A DNA stretch of 64,000 nucleotides, from assembly GCA_018340375.1 (NCBI GenBank), contig JAFFJZ010000003.1, forward strand, positions 20,522,001-20,586,000, read 5' to 3'. This document shows, in pieces, positions 47,206-59,660 of the stretch; position 1 is the stretch's first letter; every line of letters starts with the position of its first letter. Origin of the DNA: Gonatopus flavifemur (lineage: Eukaryota; Arthropoda; Insecta; Hymenoptera; Dryinidae). A program made the translations under genes and the position numbers. The notes under the pieces are model-generated. The model was not told the DNA's origin and did no database searches. It saw nothing but the letters and a program-made list of their open reading frames with translations.

Positions 47206-48329
47206 TGTAGAATTTGGACAGGGTTGCTGAAATTCTAACTGAATGTATTCTATAAAAACTATGTATAATCTAATGAATCGACAAGAATAGAAGAAAGCAA
47301 GATCTTATTGTCATTCATATAATTGAAAGAACATCAATAGAAACATAAGTAATCCTCATCATCTCGTCTTTTCTTCTTTTCTTTTTTTTTTCCTTCACCG
47401 AGATCCAAAATGTTTTATTCCTAGAGAGCATAACATAATACCACTCCACGATTGTTCGAACGAAATTCTTGTCGGATCGTGTGAACATTTTGTATTGCAA
47501 AAGAGTTGAAAAGGAAGAAGGAAGGTGAGGGTGGGGAGGAAGAAAGAGAAATGTACAATTGTTACATCGTTGCAGTCCATCCGCTAATAAGAGAAGCGAA
47601 GAATAAACCTCTGGCACAGCAAGCATTCTGAAAAGGCGGAAACACGAAATGTTTTGTATTGTGTAACGTTCTCTTATATATCCATGGAAATGGACAGACG
47701 ACGTTATGCCTACCGTTGACGAGCTGGTATGAAAGCTTCTTCGTGAAACGACTAAACATAAGTACACGACATGCATCTCTATACTGTGGCAATGATTTTT
47801 CTTCTTCTTCTTCTCCTCCTCTTCGTCCCTTTCCTTCTTCCTTTTTTTCTCTCCCCCTTGGTTCCATTCTTCCTCAAGGAAAATGTGTTTATGTGAAAAT
47901 GTATGCCAATCGAGGTACATCGACGTGAGAAGAATACCAATTAAGATGCAATTAATTGTATGTACATCCAAGTACAATTGTGAGTAAGTTTTACTACATG
48001 AACAATCTGATATCCTCGTTAGAAAATTCACAAAATTTGATTCATAAGGTTCAGTTCATCGATGAACGATATTAAATCTTCCGCGATCGAAATGTCGTTA
48101 AATATCCTATCTAGACGGGAATTAACGAATGGTCCAAGATATTGAGCTATAGGACTCGTGACAAAAGATCGCGCAAGCTTGGTAGAATACTAAGCATTTG
48201 GAGCAAGTTTTTGGAGCTTGGCTTACAAGATCACACCGGACCCAGCTCGGAAAATTATATGGAACTGATCACCCCATTCGTCCTAGTTCTCATCACGACT
48301 TTAGAATAGTGGAAATGCTCTAAGCACTT
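47206..48329. other. Intronic DNA; longest open frame of the window, judged spurious
   Basis: A 238-codon minus-strand frame spans 47315-48031. It contains Lys/Glu runs from purine-rich DNA near 47800-47865, more from 47380-47400, and ordinary sequence between, with no domain, no conserved motif and no sign of coding bias. Stop-free length here can be explained by the purine and pyrimidine tracts. I do not call it a gene. Confidence 0.5.
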
Positions 48330-48352
48330 GGAAAGGCCTAGCACATTTTTAC
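48330..48352 (-). repeat. Half-terminus of the CCC(G/T)AGTAGAAAT family
   Basis: Reverse-complemented it reads CCCTAGTAAAAATGTGCTAG, matching the CCCTAGTAGAAATGCTCTAG terminus at 57833. No clear partner end was found upstream, though CTAAGCA and GGAGCAAG words recur from 48180. Confidence 0.4.
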
Positions 48353-48950
48353 TAGGGTGCCACTTATTGTTCTTATCGATCAATAATAAAACTCTTGAAA
48401 CTTTCTCCATGAGATTAGTAATTGGGAAACTGGAGCTCTAGCAAAAATACTCTAGGCACAAGTTAGACGCTCGCTATTTCTTCACAAGTATTTGATAAGA
48501 TACTTGTGAGGGTCAAGTTCTTCTGTCGTACAGCGTTACGAAACTTATGAATACCTAGAATCACTTCTGCTGGAGACAAGACTGTTTTTAGATTGTAACT
48601 TCTCAACTTTGAGAAACCACAACGAAATTGAACCACCTATATTGATGTGTAATCTTATACCAATATCAACCTCGCCAAATACTTTCTTAACTCCTGTTTG
48701 TTCCAGCAGAGAGGTCAATAGCATTTTTTAGCATCTCAAAGAGATACCAGCATCTTCATTCCATCTATTTTTAATGAACGATACTAGATAAAGCTCGCGA
48801 CATGTAGGGTAGATAGATAGATCCTGAACACGTTCGTATTCTCTCGATTGTTACATTCTGCTTGTTTGAAAAACTCAAATCAATCACATTATTTTCAAAA
48901 ACTATACCATCGCCATACAATATTTCGAACATTTGCACTGTGAAAAATCA

Positions 48951-49087
48951 GTGAAGTTTTCCCTCAAGTTTAGTGACAGCAAAAATCCCTCACGTGAGGG
49001 AAATTCATTCCCCCTATATTTTGCAGGAATTGAATTGACCCCACGTGGGGGATTTTTGCTGCCATCAAATCTGGGTGAAAATTCCAC
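48951..49087. mobile_element. 137-bp foldback element (GCAAAAATCCC...CACGTG stem)
   Basis: The left arm runs AGTTTTCCCTCAAG, TTTAGTGACAGC, AAAAATCCCTCACGTGAGGG. The right arm reverse-complemented runs GAATTTTCACCCAG, ATTTGATGGCAGC, AAAAATCCCCCACGTGGGG. The centre of each arm is itself a CACGTG palindrome. Short frames of 61-65 codons on both strands are its translation. Confidence 0.8.
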
Positions 49088-52000
49088 ATTTAGTTCCTAT
49101 ACAGGGTGGGACAAGATTGAAATTACATGAGAATGACGCTTAAGGTGATATCTGAGGATATATTATACCCATCGATTCACTTCTTTTCCAGTAAATAAAA
49201 CTAAAATGTTGTTGAGTTGAAAGTTTGTCACTCGATACCATGATTATGCAAAGAAAAAAAAATGAAACAAGGAAACTTACGGAAAAGGAAGAAATTATCT
49301 CTATTTTCTTTTTCTGAAGTGTAATACGTATGTTAATGAATCCTTCTCCAAGATAATTTCTAAAAGAAGGAAATTCTTTCGGAGCAGGGGTTATTCTTTG
49401 AAACTTTGATTCAAAAGATTACTATCTTTTTGAAGTTGAGATTTTTCTGAGGATATTTTAAAGCACGAAGTTAAGTTCGTTCTCCCAACGTTTCTTTCAA
49501 TTTCTTTTCAACGATGATGGCGAACTATCTTTTAAGCTTCGTCGCTTTCAGTAATTTCAAGTAGAAAAGGAGAAGAAAAATTCTCGCCCGTGTGGAAGTA
49601 TCAAATTTCATGGAGTCACCCTAGTTACGTTGTATCCCAGGAACGCGAATAATTTCAAAAAGCATTTTGTTGGAAAAATCCAAATAGTGAAAATTCATAG
49701 AACGATATTTTGTGAATGATCGCCTTCGCGATAATTGATCAAGATGCATATTTCGAACTTGTTGCTACTCAAACGCGAGGAATTATCTGGTGTACCAACT
49801 CGATTATTTTTTTTTCGCGAAACTCGTCGATTATATTATAACACACACCCGTCATAGAATTTATACTGGTTACGTGTTATTGTGACGTGATATGTGCACA
49901 GTTTGTGTCGCAGCAGGTGCATCCATAGAAGTATCCATTTCTATGTGTATACGTATTCCACATAGTTGAACATGTTGAATTCACGTGGTTGTAACAATGA
50001 CTACACCATGCGGGTGTTGTGTGCTTTCTAAATTTCACCTCTGACAACTTTACCACGTGAACAACAAGTGTCGATCGTTCGTCACTTCACTTCCACAATA
50101 GAATAACTTGATCGAGTACGAAAACAGGTAATGAACTGTGACGAAATCCAGAAAAATGTGAACAATTATGTGTGTTTTCTTCTGGGGGAGAGTCTGGATT
50201 TTGCTTCATATTCGATACAAATTGCATTGTTATTCACTTTTCACAAAGATTCGAACCTTGGATAGATTCTTGAGAGGGTGAACAATTTTTCTGGAAACTT
50301 GACATACATCCAAGAGAAATTTTTGATGCGATGTTTTGAAAATTCACGTCAAATTCTACGAAAAATGTTATGAAATCTGGAGTTTTCGGATAAAGATATG
50401 TTAATACAAGTGGTTGTTGTACACGAGAGATTTCTTATCACTTTTCATGTATCAAAATTTCCCCGAATTCATTGAATACAAATAAACTCTTCTCTCGTTC
50501 CACTGAATAGTATTCCACCCATTAATCACGAAAATCTGGGAGATATATTTCTAACTTCTCAAATAAGATGTATTCAAGAGGCAGCTCAGAGATATCTTTT
50601 GGGTATCTCTTAGATATCACAAAAAATATATTCAAAATGGTTCTGAGATGTTCCGAAAAGATTTTGAAAATACCTTTTAAATAATTTCAAGAAAACATCT
50701 TGACACATCTCAAAACATGTTCGAACATATTCCAGATATTTTTTAAGATATCACATTGTTTATTGAGTATCGACATATAACAGGGAAGTGTGATTATTGC
50801 AATTTGTAAACACTCTTACTTCTTTATTGCTAAGAGCCTGCGATTAATTCAACATGTTTGAATCACTGACTTATCAGATCTTATCAAACAATAATTTCAA
50901 AGTAGAGAAGTTTTTATTCCATCCAAACTTATCTGATGAAACACAAATAATAGAATGAAATCAAATATCATCAAAAGTCATGACAAATATATTTACGTTT
51001 ATGCAAAAACGTATGAAACACGATACATCACGAACATGTGATGGAATCCCGCATCCGTTGAAGCATGGTTAAAATCAAAATACAGCAGTTAGATATCTTG
51101 ATTTTTTCACCATTTATAATATTTATGGGATCGGATGCTATATTTATCATTCAATCCCCAATCCAAAAATTTTAGTACTTACTATAGTTAGCTCGCTAAC
51201 TTCACCCACTCACATTACACCGGGTGTCTCAAATGTTTCATTTGATATTGCATTTAATTCTTTGTGATATCGATTTCATTCAAAATAATTGACAAATCAA
51301 TTTTTGTTTCGTGTAAATTTTCAAGTAAAGATTTACGTGAGAAGATACTTTTTCGATCCACAGTACACTCGTTGTTTCGATTGGAACAGCAGATGTCCTG
51401 GTTACTTGAATAACCAACAAGTCTTAACTTGTTTTTTTTTGTTATCATTCAAAAACAAAGCATCCCAGAGAATTTCGCTGCAGGGAAAATTTCCTTGTTT
51501 CCATCCGAGGGATATCGCGTTGAAGCGAATGGAACGTTTTCCGAGATACCTCGCATTTCATGATTTTTAAAAACAATATCCAATTATCATACAAATAAAC
51601 GTCTTATCATCAATAAAGTGAAATTTAATAAAAACCATAGGTGATCGGGGTGGTCCTTAAATAAATTCCACAGACGTGACGTGGATGTAACATATGAACA
51701 GTGCGAAAACGCAAGAAAACGATAGTCGTGCTCAAAAATAACTTGCACTTCCTAACCATAAGATACGAGATCCCAAAATATATCCCACACTTTAATTAAA
51801 GGTCCTTCGCGACAAACGTGGAGAAAGAGAGAGAGAGAGATATTATGCATGCATTTTGTAACGATATAATTGGTTTATCTGCATTTTTCGAAAGGTTTAT
51901 TCACAACTACTATCTTTCAAAAACAGAAGAGTACTTCCTTTTCTTAGAAGCTTGGTGATATAAATGAACGATGGATGTTGTAATTTGATCATCCCTGCTC

Positions 52001-52541
52001 TCGGAATTTACAAACATCTTGATTTGTCTCAACCCTCTTCACGTTCTTCACCCTCGAGTGGAAGAATTTTCAAAATTATGTATAGATTATATACAATTTT
52101 GAGAATTTTTTAAACGCAAGATGTATAATGAATGTTCAGTACATATTCAAAATATGTCATAGACATTTGACAGACATCTAATATACGTTCAGGAAATATT
52201 AGTGAATATCTACAAAGTAGTGATGAACGATTTTGACAAAATCAATTCGTTTTTATGGAAGAAATGATCGAGTTCCCATTAATTTTCATGAAATCTCGAT
52301 CAAAAAAATATTTCGTGGAATATTCAAATTATCAGAGTTATTTTATCTATTACAAAACCCTTTGAAAGAGTCTATCCCTATTCGTTTGAACGTTGAAGCG
52401 AATGAAAAAAGAGGCTTTGGGATAGTGATCGGATGTTTTTTGTATGAAAAACATCGTCTATTACTAGTTTAGGGTGATTCAACTATACTAAATCTTCATC
52501 TCCATAACAAAAAAAACCAAGATGAGTATACGGGGAAATAA
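49088..52541. other. Intronic DNA, mostly unique
   Basis: A loose repeat at about 50564-50760 has GATATC, AAGATGT and ACATCT words in both orientations and may be a degraded relative of 10031-10168. A short GA run is at 51828-51840. No gene seen. Confidence 0.5.
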
Positions 52542-52749
52542 CATTTCAAGAATTACTGCAATACATTTCTACTAAATTAGCAGGATAAGTGGAAATACTG
52601 CTGTTATTGTTAGACAGGATGCCAAGTTGTACGCTCATCGTACAGCATGTCCAGTAAATCATATATTTTTACTACATTGTCCAACAATAACATCGCATTT
52701 CCACTTATTCTACTCATTTAGCGAGAATCTAGTAATTTTCAAAACATTG
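52542..52749. mobile_element. Foldback element (AGTGGAAAT ... TGTTATTGTT arms)
   Basis: The left arm runs TTTCTACTAAATTAGCAGGA, TAAGTGGAAATACTGCTG, TTATTGTTAGACA. The right arm reverse-complemented runs ATTCTCGCTAAATGAGTAGA, ATAAGTGGAAATGCGATG, TTATTGTTGGACA. Pairing extends outward through AATTACT on both sides. It has no coding capacity and no obvious target duplication. Confidence 0.7.
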
Positions 52750-53039
52750 TTTTTTATGTGTGAGTAAATGTTATGAGGGATGTTTGTGGAGTTTGTAGTT
52801 TTGCCATATCATTAGGATTGCATAATACAACTGATTTAAAAGTTATCATTGAAGTCCCACTATTGGAACATCAAACAATAATAATTACCAGGGAAGAATG
52901 TTTTTAATGGAGAATTGACTATGAGTTGAAATTGATGCATATATATGAGTGGACTCAAATTGTTTAGATTGATAACAATCCGATCAATTTACAGAGCTTC
53001 AATTCATCGAGTATACGAAGATTCTTGAAGAACTTTGAA

Positions 53040-53430
53040 TTTCGTGGGAACGGTAGTAGTTTTGTCGCGTCTCTTCGTGCCTCCGCAAGAACGGTATGAT
53101 CGTGATGCACATTAGATTGGCGAATGAAGTAAAAGACCGATCGGGGTGGCCGTCGTAGTCGGATAGTCGTCATCATCGTCGCCAATGTGGGTCAACCGCG
53201 AGGAAGGCCCGAGGCTCGACGAGAATAACCGAGAATATCCGAACACTCGCGAACCACGACAATCACGTTGCGCGCATCTGGGTCACCGGCGTCCTGGCGC
53301 ATGCGCTCTGGTCCCGGTCGTTCACCGTCGTCGACCAAGTTACTAACCTTCCGACGCCCGGTCGCCGCCGCCTGCTGTCGCTTGGTTTGCCTGCTTGCTT
53401 GCTCGCTTGCTTGCTTGCAGTTGGCTTCTC
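53040..53430. other. GC-rich island in the intron, possible promoter or non-coding exon
   Basis: This is the most GC-rich stretch after the HR3 exon, rich in CG dinucleotides, with GTCGTC triplets and a GCTT tetranucleotide run (53388-53420). Frames of 91-112 codons run through it on both strands, as expected where stops are rare, and none has a recognisable domain. On the minus strand a GGAAG|GTTAGT donor-like site lies at about 53343. It could be a promoter with a divergent non-coding transcript, or an alternative HR3 first exon. Not resolvable here. Confidence 0.35.
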
Positions 53431-53722
53431 GTATTGACCGCTGGAAAAACGTTGACTTTTGCTTGAACGTGCACGTACGACACATACGTGCCAATTGTAT
53501 GTATATTTGCTACTTCGTCAAGCTGAAGTTTATTCCAAGTTGATTGGAATCTCTTCTTGCATTTCTGTAAACTGTTTTTTTCTTTTATTTCAATACCTAT
53601 CGCGATTCCAATTGACATCTGGTCTCTTCTAGTAACGTATCCAGAACCGATCGGCACAGGGAGATCCTGCAAAAATTTCATGAATAAATGTTGTTGTTCT
53701 TTTCGTTTATTTGGTTGTGGTC

Positions 53723-53823
53723 CCGAGTAGAAATTGATATAGGGACCATCATATCATGCCACATCAGGTCCTGATATGGCTTCACGTGGCCCTGATGTAG
53801 TCCCTATTTCAATTTCTACTCGG
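53723..53823. mobile_element. 101-bp foldback element with CCGAGTAGAAATTGA ends
   Basis: The ends are CCGAGTAGAAATTGATATAG and, from the right, CCGAGTAGAAATTGAAATAG, then GGAC in both. The arms continue with GCCACATCAGG / GGCCCTGATGTAG words, so almost the entire unit is stem. The terminal word also occurs in 38545-38750. Confidence 0.85.
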
Positions 53824-54045
53824 ATTGTTCCTATAATTCACAATCTTCGACTGGAGATACCGTATTTGGTTGAAATTTCAAAAGTTTCAGTTGAGAGAAC
53901 ATTTTTATATAACAGTCTCCTTACTATTTCCCGATCTGAAGCTCGGATTTCGAAACAAGATAAGTTCACCATTCAGATGGCGAGTGCAGGGGCTATTCCA
54001 ATGATCGATGAGTATGCTTATGGAGCTTTCCCTTGATTGTATACC

Positions 54046-54175
54046 CTAGTGGAAATTATGATTGGGAATTAGATGGGCCCCAGCTAGTTTTCCCAGATGT
54101 TTGGTTGGTTTCTAGCTAGTTTTGTAACGCACCTTCTAGCTTGTGCCCGTCCAGATGTCCCAGGGAATTGCTAGA
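54046..54175 (+). repeat. Degraded CCCTAGTGGAAAT repeat
   Basis: It starts CCCTAGTGGAAAT, contains CAGCTAGTTTTCCCAGATGT, then CTAGCTAGTTTTGTAACGC (shared with the 57688 element: GAGTTTTGTAACGC) and CCAGATGTCCCAGGG. The right boundary is unclear. Probably an old member of the CCC(G/T)AGTAGAAAT group. Confidence 0.4.
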
Positions 54176-54719
54176 ATATTGTTTAAATTGCTAATTAGAA
54201 ATGTAAAATCATGTGTTTTCTGTTAAATCACAGCTATGAATGAGGTAATAATTATAATAAAATAATCCCGAGTGACAAATTGAAACGTTGGGACTTCCTT
54301 TTACTTCTCTGACCGTGTTGATGGACGATCAATGTTACTGTACGATCAGTTGACGCATGAAAAATCTACATAAACCAACTAAATGTTCGGGCACTGTAGC
54401 CAAATTGGCTGAAATGTGTGATCCAGTTGCCCCCACGTGGGTCCCATCTAGAACGTGGATGGTAAATGGGACGCCCAGACAAATTTTTACCAGGATAAAG
54501 TCGGCTCTAAGACTCAAAATTTTGAAGCAATTCCCGAAAAAAGCTTTGATTCCACCTCAAGAATCATCCCCTAAAAGGTTCAAAGCACTTAAAAATGTAT
54601 TGAAAATATATATAAATCAAAGCATTACAGTTTTTTTGTACATAATTCATGAATTTATGAAATGTAAAATCTCATAAATGCATGAGTTTTGCCCAAATCT
54701 ATTGTTTCTTGAATTTCTA

Positions 54720-54953
54720 TAAGGTAGATGACCCCATTTATGAATGCGACCCCTTTAATGAACGTTTTGGTGTTTGATTCATAGTACTTTTCATTTAGTG
54801 CTTTAATTTCATCCGAGCATGACTGACTGGATACTAAATCAACCGCTGTTATGTAAATAAATTCAGAATAATATGCCATAGGAAAGATATAATAGATAAA
54901 CGATTGTTCGCTAATGGGGGTTAAGGTGTTCATTAATGGGGCCGGTCACCTTA
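54720..54953. mobile_element. 234-bp element with AAGGTGACC ends and TA flanks
   Basis: The left end is TAAGGTAGATGACCCCATTT then ATGAATGCGACCCC. The right end reverse-complemented is TAAGGTGACCGGCCCCATTA then ATGAACACCTTAACCCC. Allowing the small gap, the ends match over about 30 bp. Taking the repeat as starting at AGGT, TA abuts both ends, so a Tc1/mariner-type MITE is possible. The 92-codon minus-strand frame covering it is not recognisable. Confidence 0.65.
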
Positions 54954-57687
54954 GCTAATAGAAATTCATTCCCGCTAAATTCTGCCTAATAATGTAGGGG
55001 AACGTAATCAGCGCTTTTCTTCTCTGATACTTCGTCTTCCCTTTGTCCTTTATTTCATGTTTCAAACCGTGTTCTTTTCTGAACAACTCAACCCACAGAC
55101 CATTCTAAATTTCGAATGTTTCAAAAGAACTTCACTTTCCTCTAGATATTCCATCTTTTATACGCCCCGATATGTTTGACTATGCACCCCAGAATTAATT
55201 ATAAAAAAGTTAAAACGTACTGAAAAATGGAACGAGGAGAAAAGAAATGCTTATAAATCGTGAAGAAGTTTTTGGTCCTTAGCTCAGAAAACATAGTTAC
55301 AATAACAAGTGTTGGAAATAAACAAAAGAAGATATCCATAAATCATTATTAGTGGAAAAAAAATGTGATGAAGGGTGACAGATACCCAAAAACTGATGAA
55401 AAAGCGAAAAAATTTGGCACTCTCATCGAAAAGTTGTATGGAAAGGAGAAGAGAATATAGATTCAGATATTGAAATGGATATTCTCAGATTTGACACCAG
55501 TTCATAACCCGAATATTCAGAAAATTCATTAAAGAATCGAATCTATGTCACTCGCAAGTACCCGTGTAATTTATGAAATAGTGAAAAACCCCCACGAGAA
55601 CTTAATAATACACACGTATCAAAGTAATTTCAATTACTCGATTAAATCGCGTGGAAAATGACTCCTTGATCCGACAGGAATCCTTTTAGTCACTCCAACT
55701 ATTCTCTCAAAGGATTGAGAAAATTTCTGAAAAACAAATTGAATCGACTGCTTTGATTGGTGTGGATATTGACATTGTACGTCGACACCGGGAAACCAAT
55801 CCGCTGTCAATGACGATAAAAATAAACTTCTCATTTATCTCCGATCGTATTATTATCAATCGCAAAATCAATAGGAAGAATAGATACATTTTTTCCATCC
55901 GAGGGTTAAATTTAATCTAGCAAGTCATACCAATTGTGCGTGTCATACGTGATACGCGATCGAACATAATTATAGAAATTGTAGATTAAATCCTTCAAAT
56001 TTGAGATGTTGCGAGAATGGTTTAGCACTTTGTGGATGAATTTTACAGATGAGTGACGTTCATTCGATAACGTCATGCATCGCCTTCGCGAAATATTCAA
56101 TGTGAGAGGAACGTACGAGCGAGGTCTACATCGAGCCGAGGTTAAATAGAATAGAAAAAAGAAAAGGGGGGAAAAAGAAGTAAAAACAATGACGCAAAAT
56201 CATCATCGATATCAACACAGTGCCCAAGATTTTCTATTTCGCTATTAAACTGTGCGATGTAGGAACGACACGAGAACAACACAACAACAACAACAACAAC
56301 GGGGACTCTCGTGCGGTATTTAATTTAGATAATCGATGGGTGTCTCAATATATTCATTGAACATCTCACAGTCATTAATCGTACATGAACGTTTCTGAGA
56401 AGTTTCAGCTTGCATAATAGAGTTATTCTCGATTTGAACATAATAATTGTACACAAGGCAGAACAAAGAAAGAGTTGAACGATTTTAGTAGTGGTAATGG
56501 TAAATGGTAGTCATATAGAGGATTTTTTTTCAAAGCTATTCGCGTCCCGCGCGGCCCAAATTCGAAAATCTTTTCGAATGCTTGACGATCTTGGCATCGA
56601 TGGATGGTGGTCAGCTTTTCGATCGACCTGGGATGCGGAGTCGTGAGTTCAAGCGTTCACCAACACAACACAAGTCTCTCTCACAGTGTCGCAAGTATTA
56701 CAACACCCAACGACGTGCTTAAGGAAACTGTAACAGTCATTCTGATTGCCCGCAATCGGAATGAAAGATTTCTTCTTCGTGCTTACACGTAGTTATCATT
56801 TTTTATATCGTATCTTATGTTTTATTGAATATAGAATGATTTCGAAGTTCTATTCCTTTTTCCTCAAGATCAAATTCTTCATTGTTTTCATTGAACTTGG
56901 AACTTACAAGGTGAACGTGTGAAAGTTGAACTGGGGATTGAAATAGATCAATTCGTATTAAAAATAAGATCAGTATCCTATTGATTGTTAAGCAAAGTAT
57001 GATTCATGATCAATTACCATACACTTGTCTTGAGTGGGTGTTGCAGTTTTTATTATAAAAATTGGCCATGAGCCACACTTGAGTCATAGATCGATCTTGG
57101 TGGATACATACAAATGTAATTGCATTATGCATTGATGGGTATAGTTCCTTACATTTCAAATCTTTAATACTTCCCTCTGGATAGTATACCAGAATAAACC
57201 ACGGAGTCCAAGATTGGGCGATCTTCGACATTTTGGGTATTTCCAACACACTTGTATATTTCGAAGGATTCACTGAAGATTTTTAACACAAAATTTTCCA
57301 ACCTTTCTTTTTACCTGAAACCAACATTGGCAAAAGACTGGACCAAATTTGGGCCTAGAATAACGGTCGCAGCTGAGATTCAGCTTGGACCAGGCTTAAA
57401 TGAATGTTGACACAATCCTAGGTTGGCGAAACTAATTCCTCAATAACCAATAATGATACAGCATTTTGTCACTTTGTAAGATCACCGAAGTTTGACGATC
57501 AGCTTTGTCCAGAGCTACATTCTATTGTAAGCGTTGGCGGAAGTAGAAAATTTATTAAATGTCATTATCAAATTGCACAACCAAAACTTCAAGAGAATGT
57601 CATGAAGATCCACTCAGTCAAAAAAAGACACAATTCCTTCTAGGAAAAAGGTGTGAAATGTTTGATTGCAGAGCTGACTTCAACCAA
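54954..57687. other. Intronic DNA, no gene seen
   Basis: It contains an AAC microsatellite (56275-56300) and a short GC-richer stretch at 56545-56760 with GCGTCCCGCGCGGCCC and a GTC|GTGAGTTC donor-like site at about 56640. Nothing else distinct. Confidence 0.5.
56275..56300. repeat. (AAC)n microsatellite
   Basis: About eight AAC triplets. Confidence 0.95.
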
Positions 57688-57833
57688 CCCAAGTAGAAAT
57701 GTTCTAATTAGTGACGAGTTTTGTAACGCTTAACTAGCCAACGCTATAACCCTACGAGGCACTTGCAAGCGTCTAGTTTTTAGCTAGTTAAGCCTTACAA
57801 AATTCTTCAATTGCTAGAGCATTTCTACTAGGG
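57688..57833. mobile_element. 146-bp foldback with CCC(A/T)AGTAGAAATG ends
   Basis: The left end is CCCAAGTAGAAATGTTCTAA and, from the right, CCCTAGTAGAAATGCTCTAG. Arms continue with GAGTTTTGTAACGCTTAACT / GAATTTTGTAAGGCTTAACT and end in TAGC. AA flanks both sides. It has no open frame. The same terminal word is seen, whole or in half, at 6644, 48352, 53723, 54046 and 61144. Confidence 0.85.
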
Positions 57834-59508
57834 AAACAGGTGGAAGCTACATGAGTAGCCTAAAAATGCTCCCCTTGAAAGTGGGTTCAAGTTTTTTGGG
57901 ACGCTCTTTGAATACCTCAAACTGCACAACGCCAAGTGGTACGGATTCCAACATGGATGGATTTATCTTCCTCAATCATATTGGTGCACGATAATATCGA
58001 TATTATGTTAATAATTCGATATTTTATCAGCACCTGCGTTGTATTCGTTCAAAAATGATAGACCTCATGACACATTACACGGACATATTCCACATGAAGA
58101 GAAGTGAGAGACAGAAAAGAGAGAATTCTGATGAATTTTGCATGATTTCAGCTTTGACTTGAATCAATGAGTAACGTCATTTCGGTTTGATGATAGATAC
58201 ATTTTTAGTCACCACCTATATTAAAATCACAATGATGTGTGGGGAGAGAGATGTCGTTAAATAATTCATCTAGTTTCTGAAAAATATTGAACGGTGGTAA
58301 CGTTCTCAAATATTGAAAAGTTCGAAAGATGAAATCATTGAATTTATAATCATATCAAGACATCAATTCCCGTGTGATGTGCACGGAAAAAAAATTGTCC
58401 TCACAACAATACTGGTTAGCTGTTACGACTATCCAACGTGTAGACACGTCGATATAGTATTTTACTGTGTATCAACTAAACCTACGAATTTGTTAGTTAT
58501 GGAAACAAAACTTGATTCCAAGACGAGTAATATAAATTCATTCGTTATCAACCTAAATTCACTTGCACGAGGAAATAACAATCAAATGCATCAAATAACC
58601 AATTCCTTCGTACTGAAAATAAATTTTCAATGCATCAAACAAACCTTCGGTACAAAATAAATCAATAACCTTATATAACATCCATTCTGGCATTCGGGTG
58701 AGTTGAAAACAATGTGAAAAAAGATTCAAATCGAAAAATTCAAAGCAGAGTATGAAATTTTGCACTTAATTTCTTCGATTCTCAAAAACGGATAGAGGGA
58801 AAGAGAAAAAAAATAAGAACATCAAATGTCATGTTCAATTTTTAACCGTTACGTAAGAACAGCGATGACCGAGCCGAAGGTCTCATTCGGGAATAAATAT
58901 TCAGGATGGATAAATGGATGAACATACTGAGATTTGCACGTGACACATCAGCTTTGACAAAAAGGAAAAAAGGATTACCATTCTCTCGCGTTAAAAGCGA
59001 TATCAGAAGTGGAGATTTCAGAGAAAAAGAGAATACAACGAGAAAGGTAGTGTCATTTGTAATGTTGAAAAGGAGGATGAGAACGTTTTGTATGAGTCCT
59101 TGATTTTTCCTTTTTTTCAAATCGAGGAACCATGTTAATTCATTGGTCATTCCAATACCTCATAAAATATTGGAAGAATCAATTCATACGTTTCTTCAAC
59201 AGATAATCTTTTCGTATTGCTTTCATCGTCACTTCAAATGAATACATGCTTATTTTATTTCTTATTATCTGAGAAATTCTGTCACTCATACGTGAGGAAA
59301 TATATGAACCAAGTTTTCTAATCACTTCCAGGGAACGAAAATTCTTCAAAGTATAACATTACATTACTCATTTGAATAACACACTGTAATACACTGTAAA
59401 CATGACAAGAAGGGTTTGACATTGTCTTAAAAAATTATCCAACGGGAAAAAATCATTCTATCTATAGAATCGTTCGAAACATTCATTGCAACCACATTGA
59501 ATAATGAG
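57834..59508. other. Intronic DNA, nothing recognised
   Basis: A 115-codon frame (58313-58660) and a 102-codon minus frame (58842-59150) have no recognisable motif. GCACGGAAAAAAAATTG at 58380 resembles the CACGGAAAAAATTAG terminus of 44779 but has no partner. Confidence 0.5.
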
Positions 59509-59660
59509 ATTCGATACAAACTTTCCGATGGCGAATGACCATTCGAGCCTATTCAAACCTACTAAGAAGAAGTTTGAATGGATTTAAATGGTCATTTACC
59601 GTTGCAGAGTTTATATAAATTCAATCAGATCCAATAGATCCGTTTTCAAGCAGAGAAACA
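59509..59660 (-). mobile_element. CCCTGGTTAAA-family element, diverged, reversed
   Basis: Read from the right: CTCTGCTTGAAAACGGATCT, ATTGGATCTGATTGAATTTA, then ACTCTGCAACGGTAAATGAC. This matches the CCTGGTTAAAGGAATCCATT, GAATCTGA terminus at 60656 and the middle of 47060-47205. The left boundary is poorly defined; AATGACCATT (about 59533) and AATGGTCATT (about 59588) form an inner inverted pair. Confidence 0.55.

Noticed and set aside
47315..48031. 238-codon open frame on the minus strand, longest in the window
   Set aside because: It crosses Lys/Glu- and pyrimidine-derived runs, has no domain or motif, and nothing in base use sets it apart from flanking intronic DNA.
57384..57396. TTGGACCAGGCTT shared with 44632-44644
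   Set aside because: A 13-base match alone with no longer alignment around it; not enough to call a repeat family.
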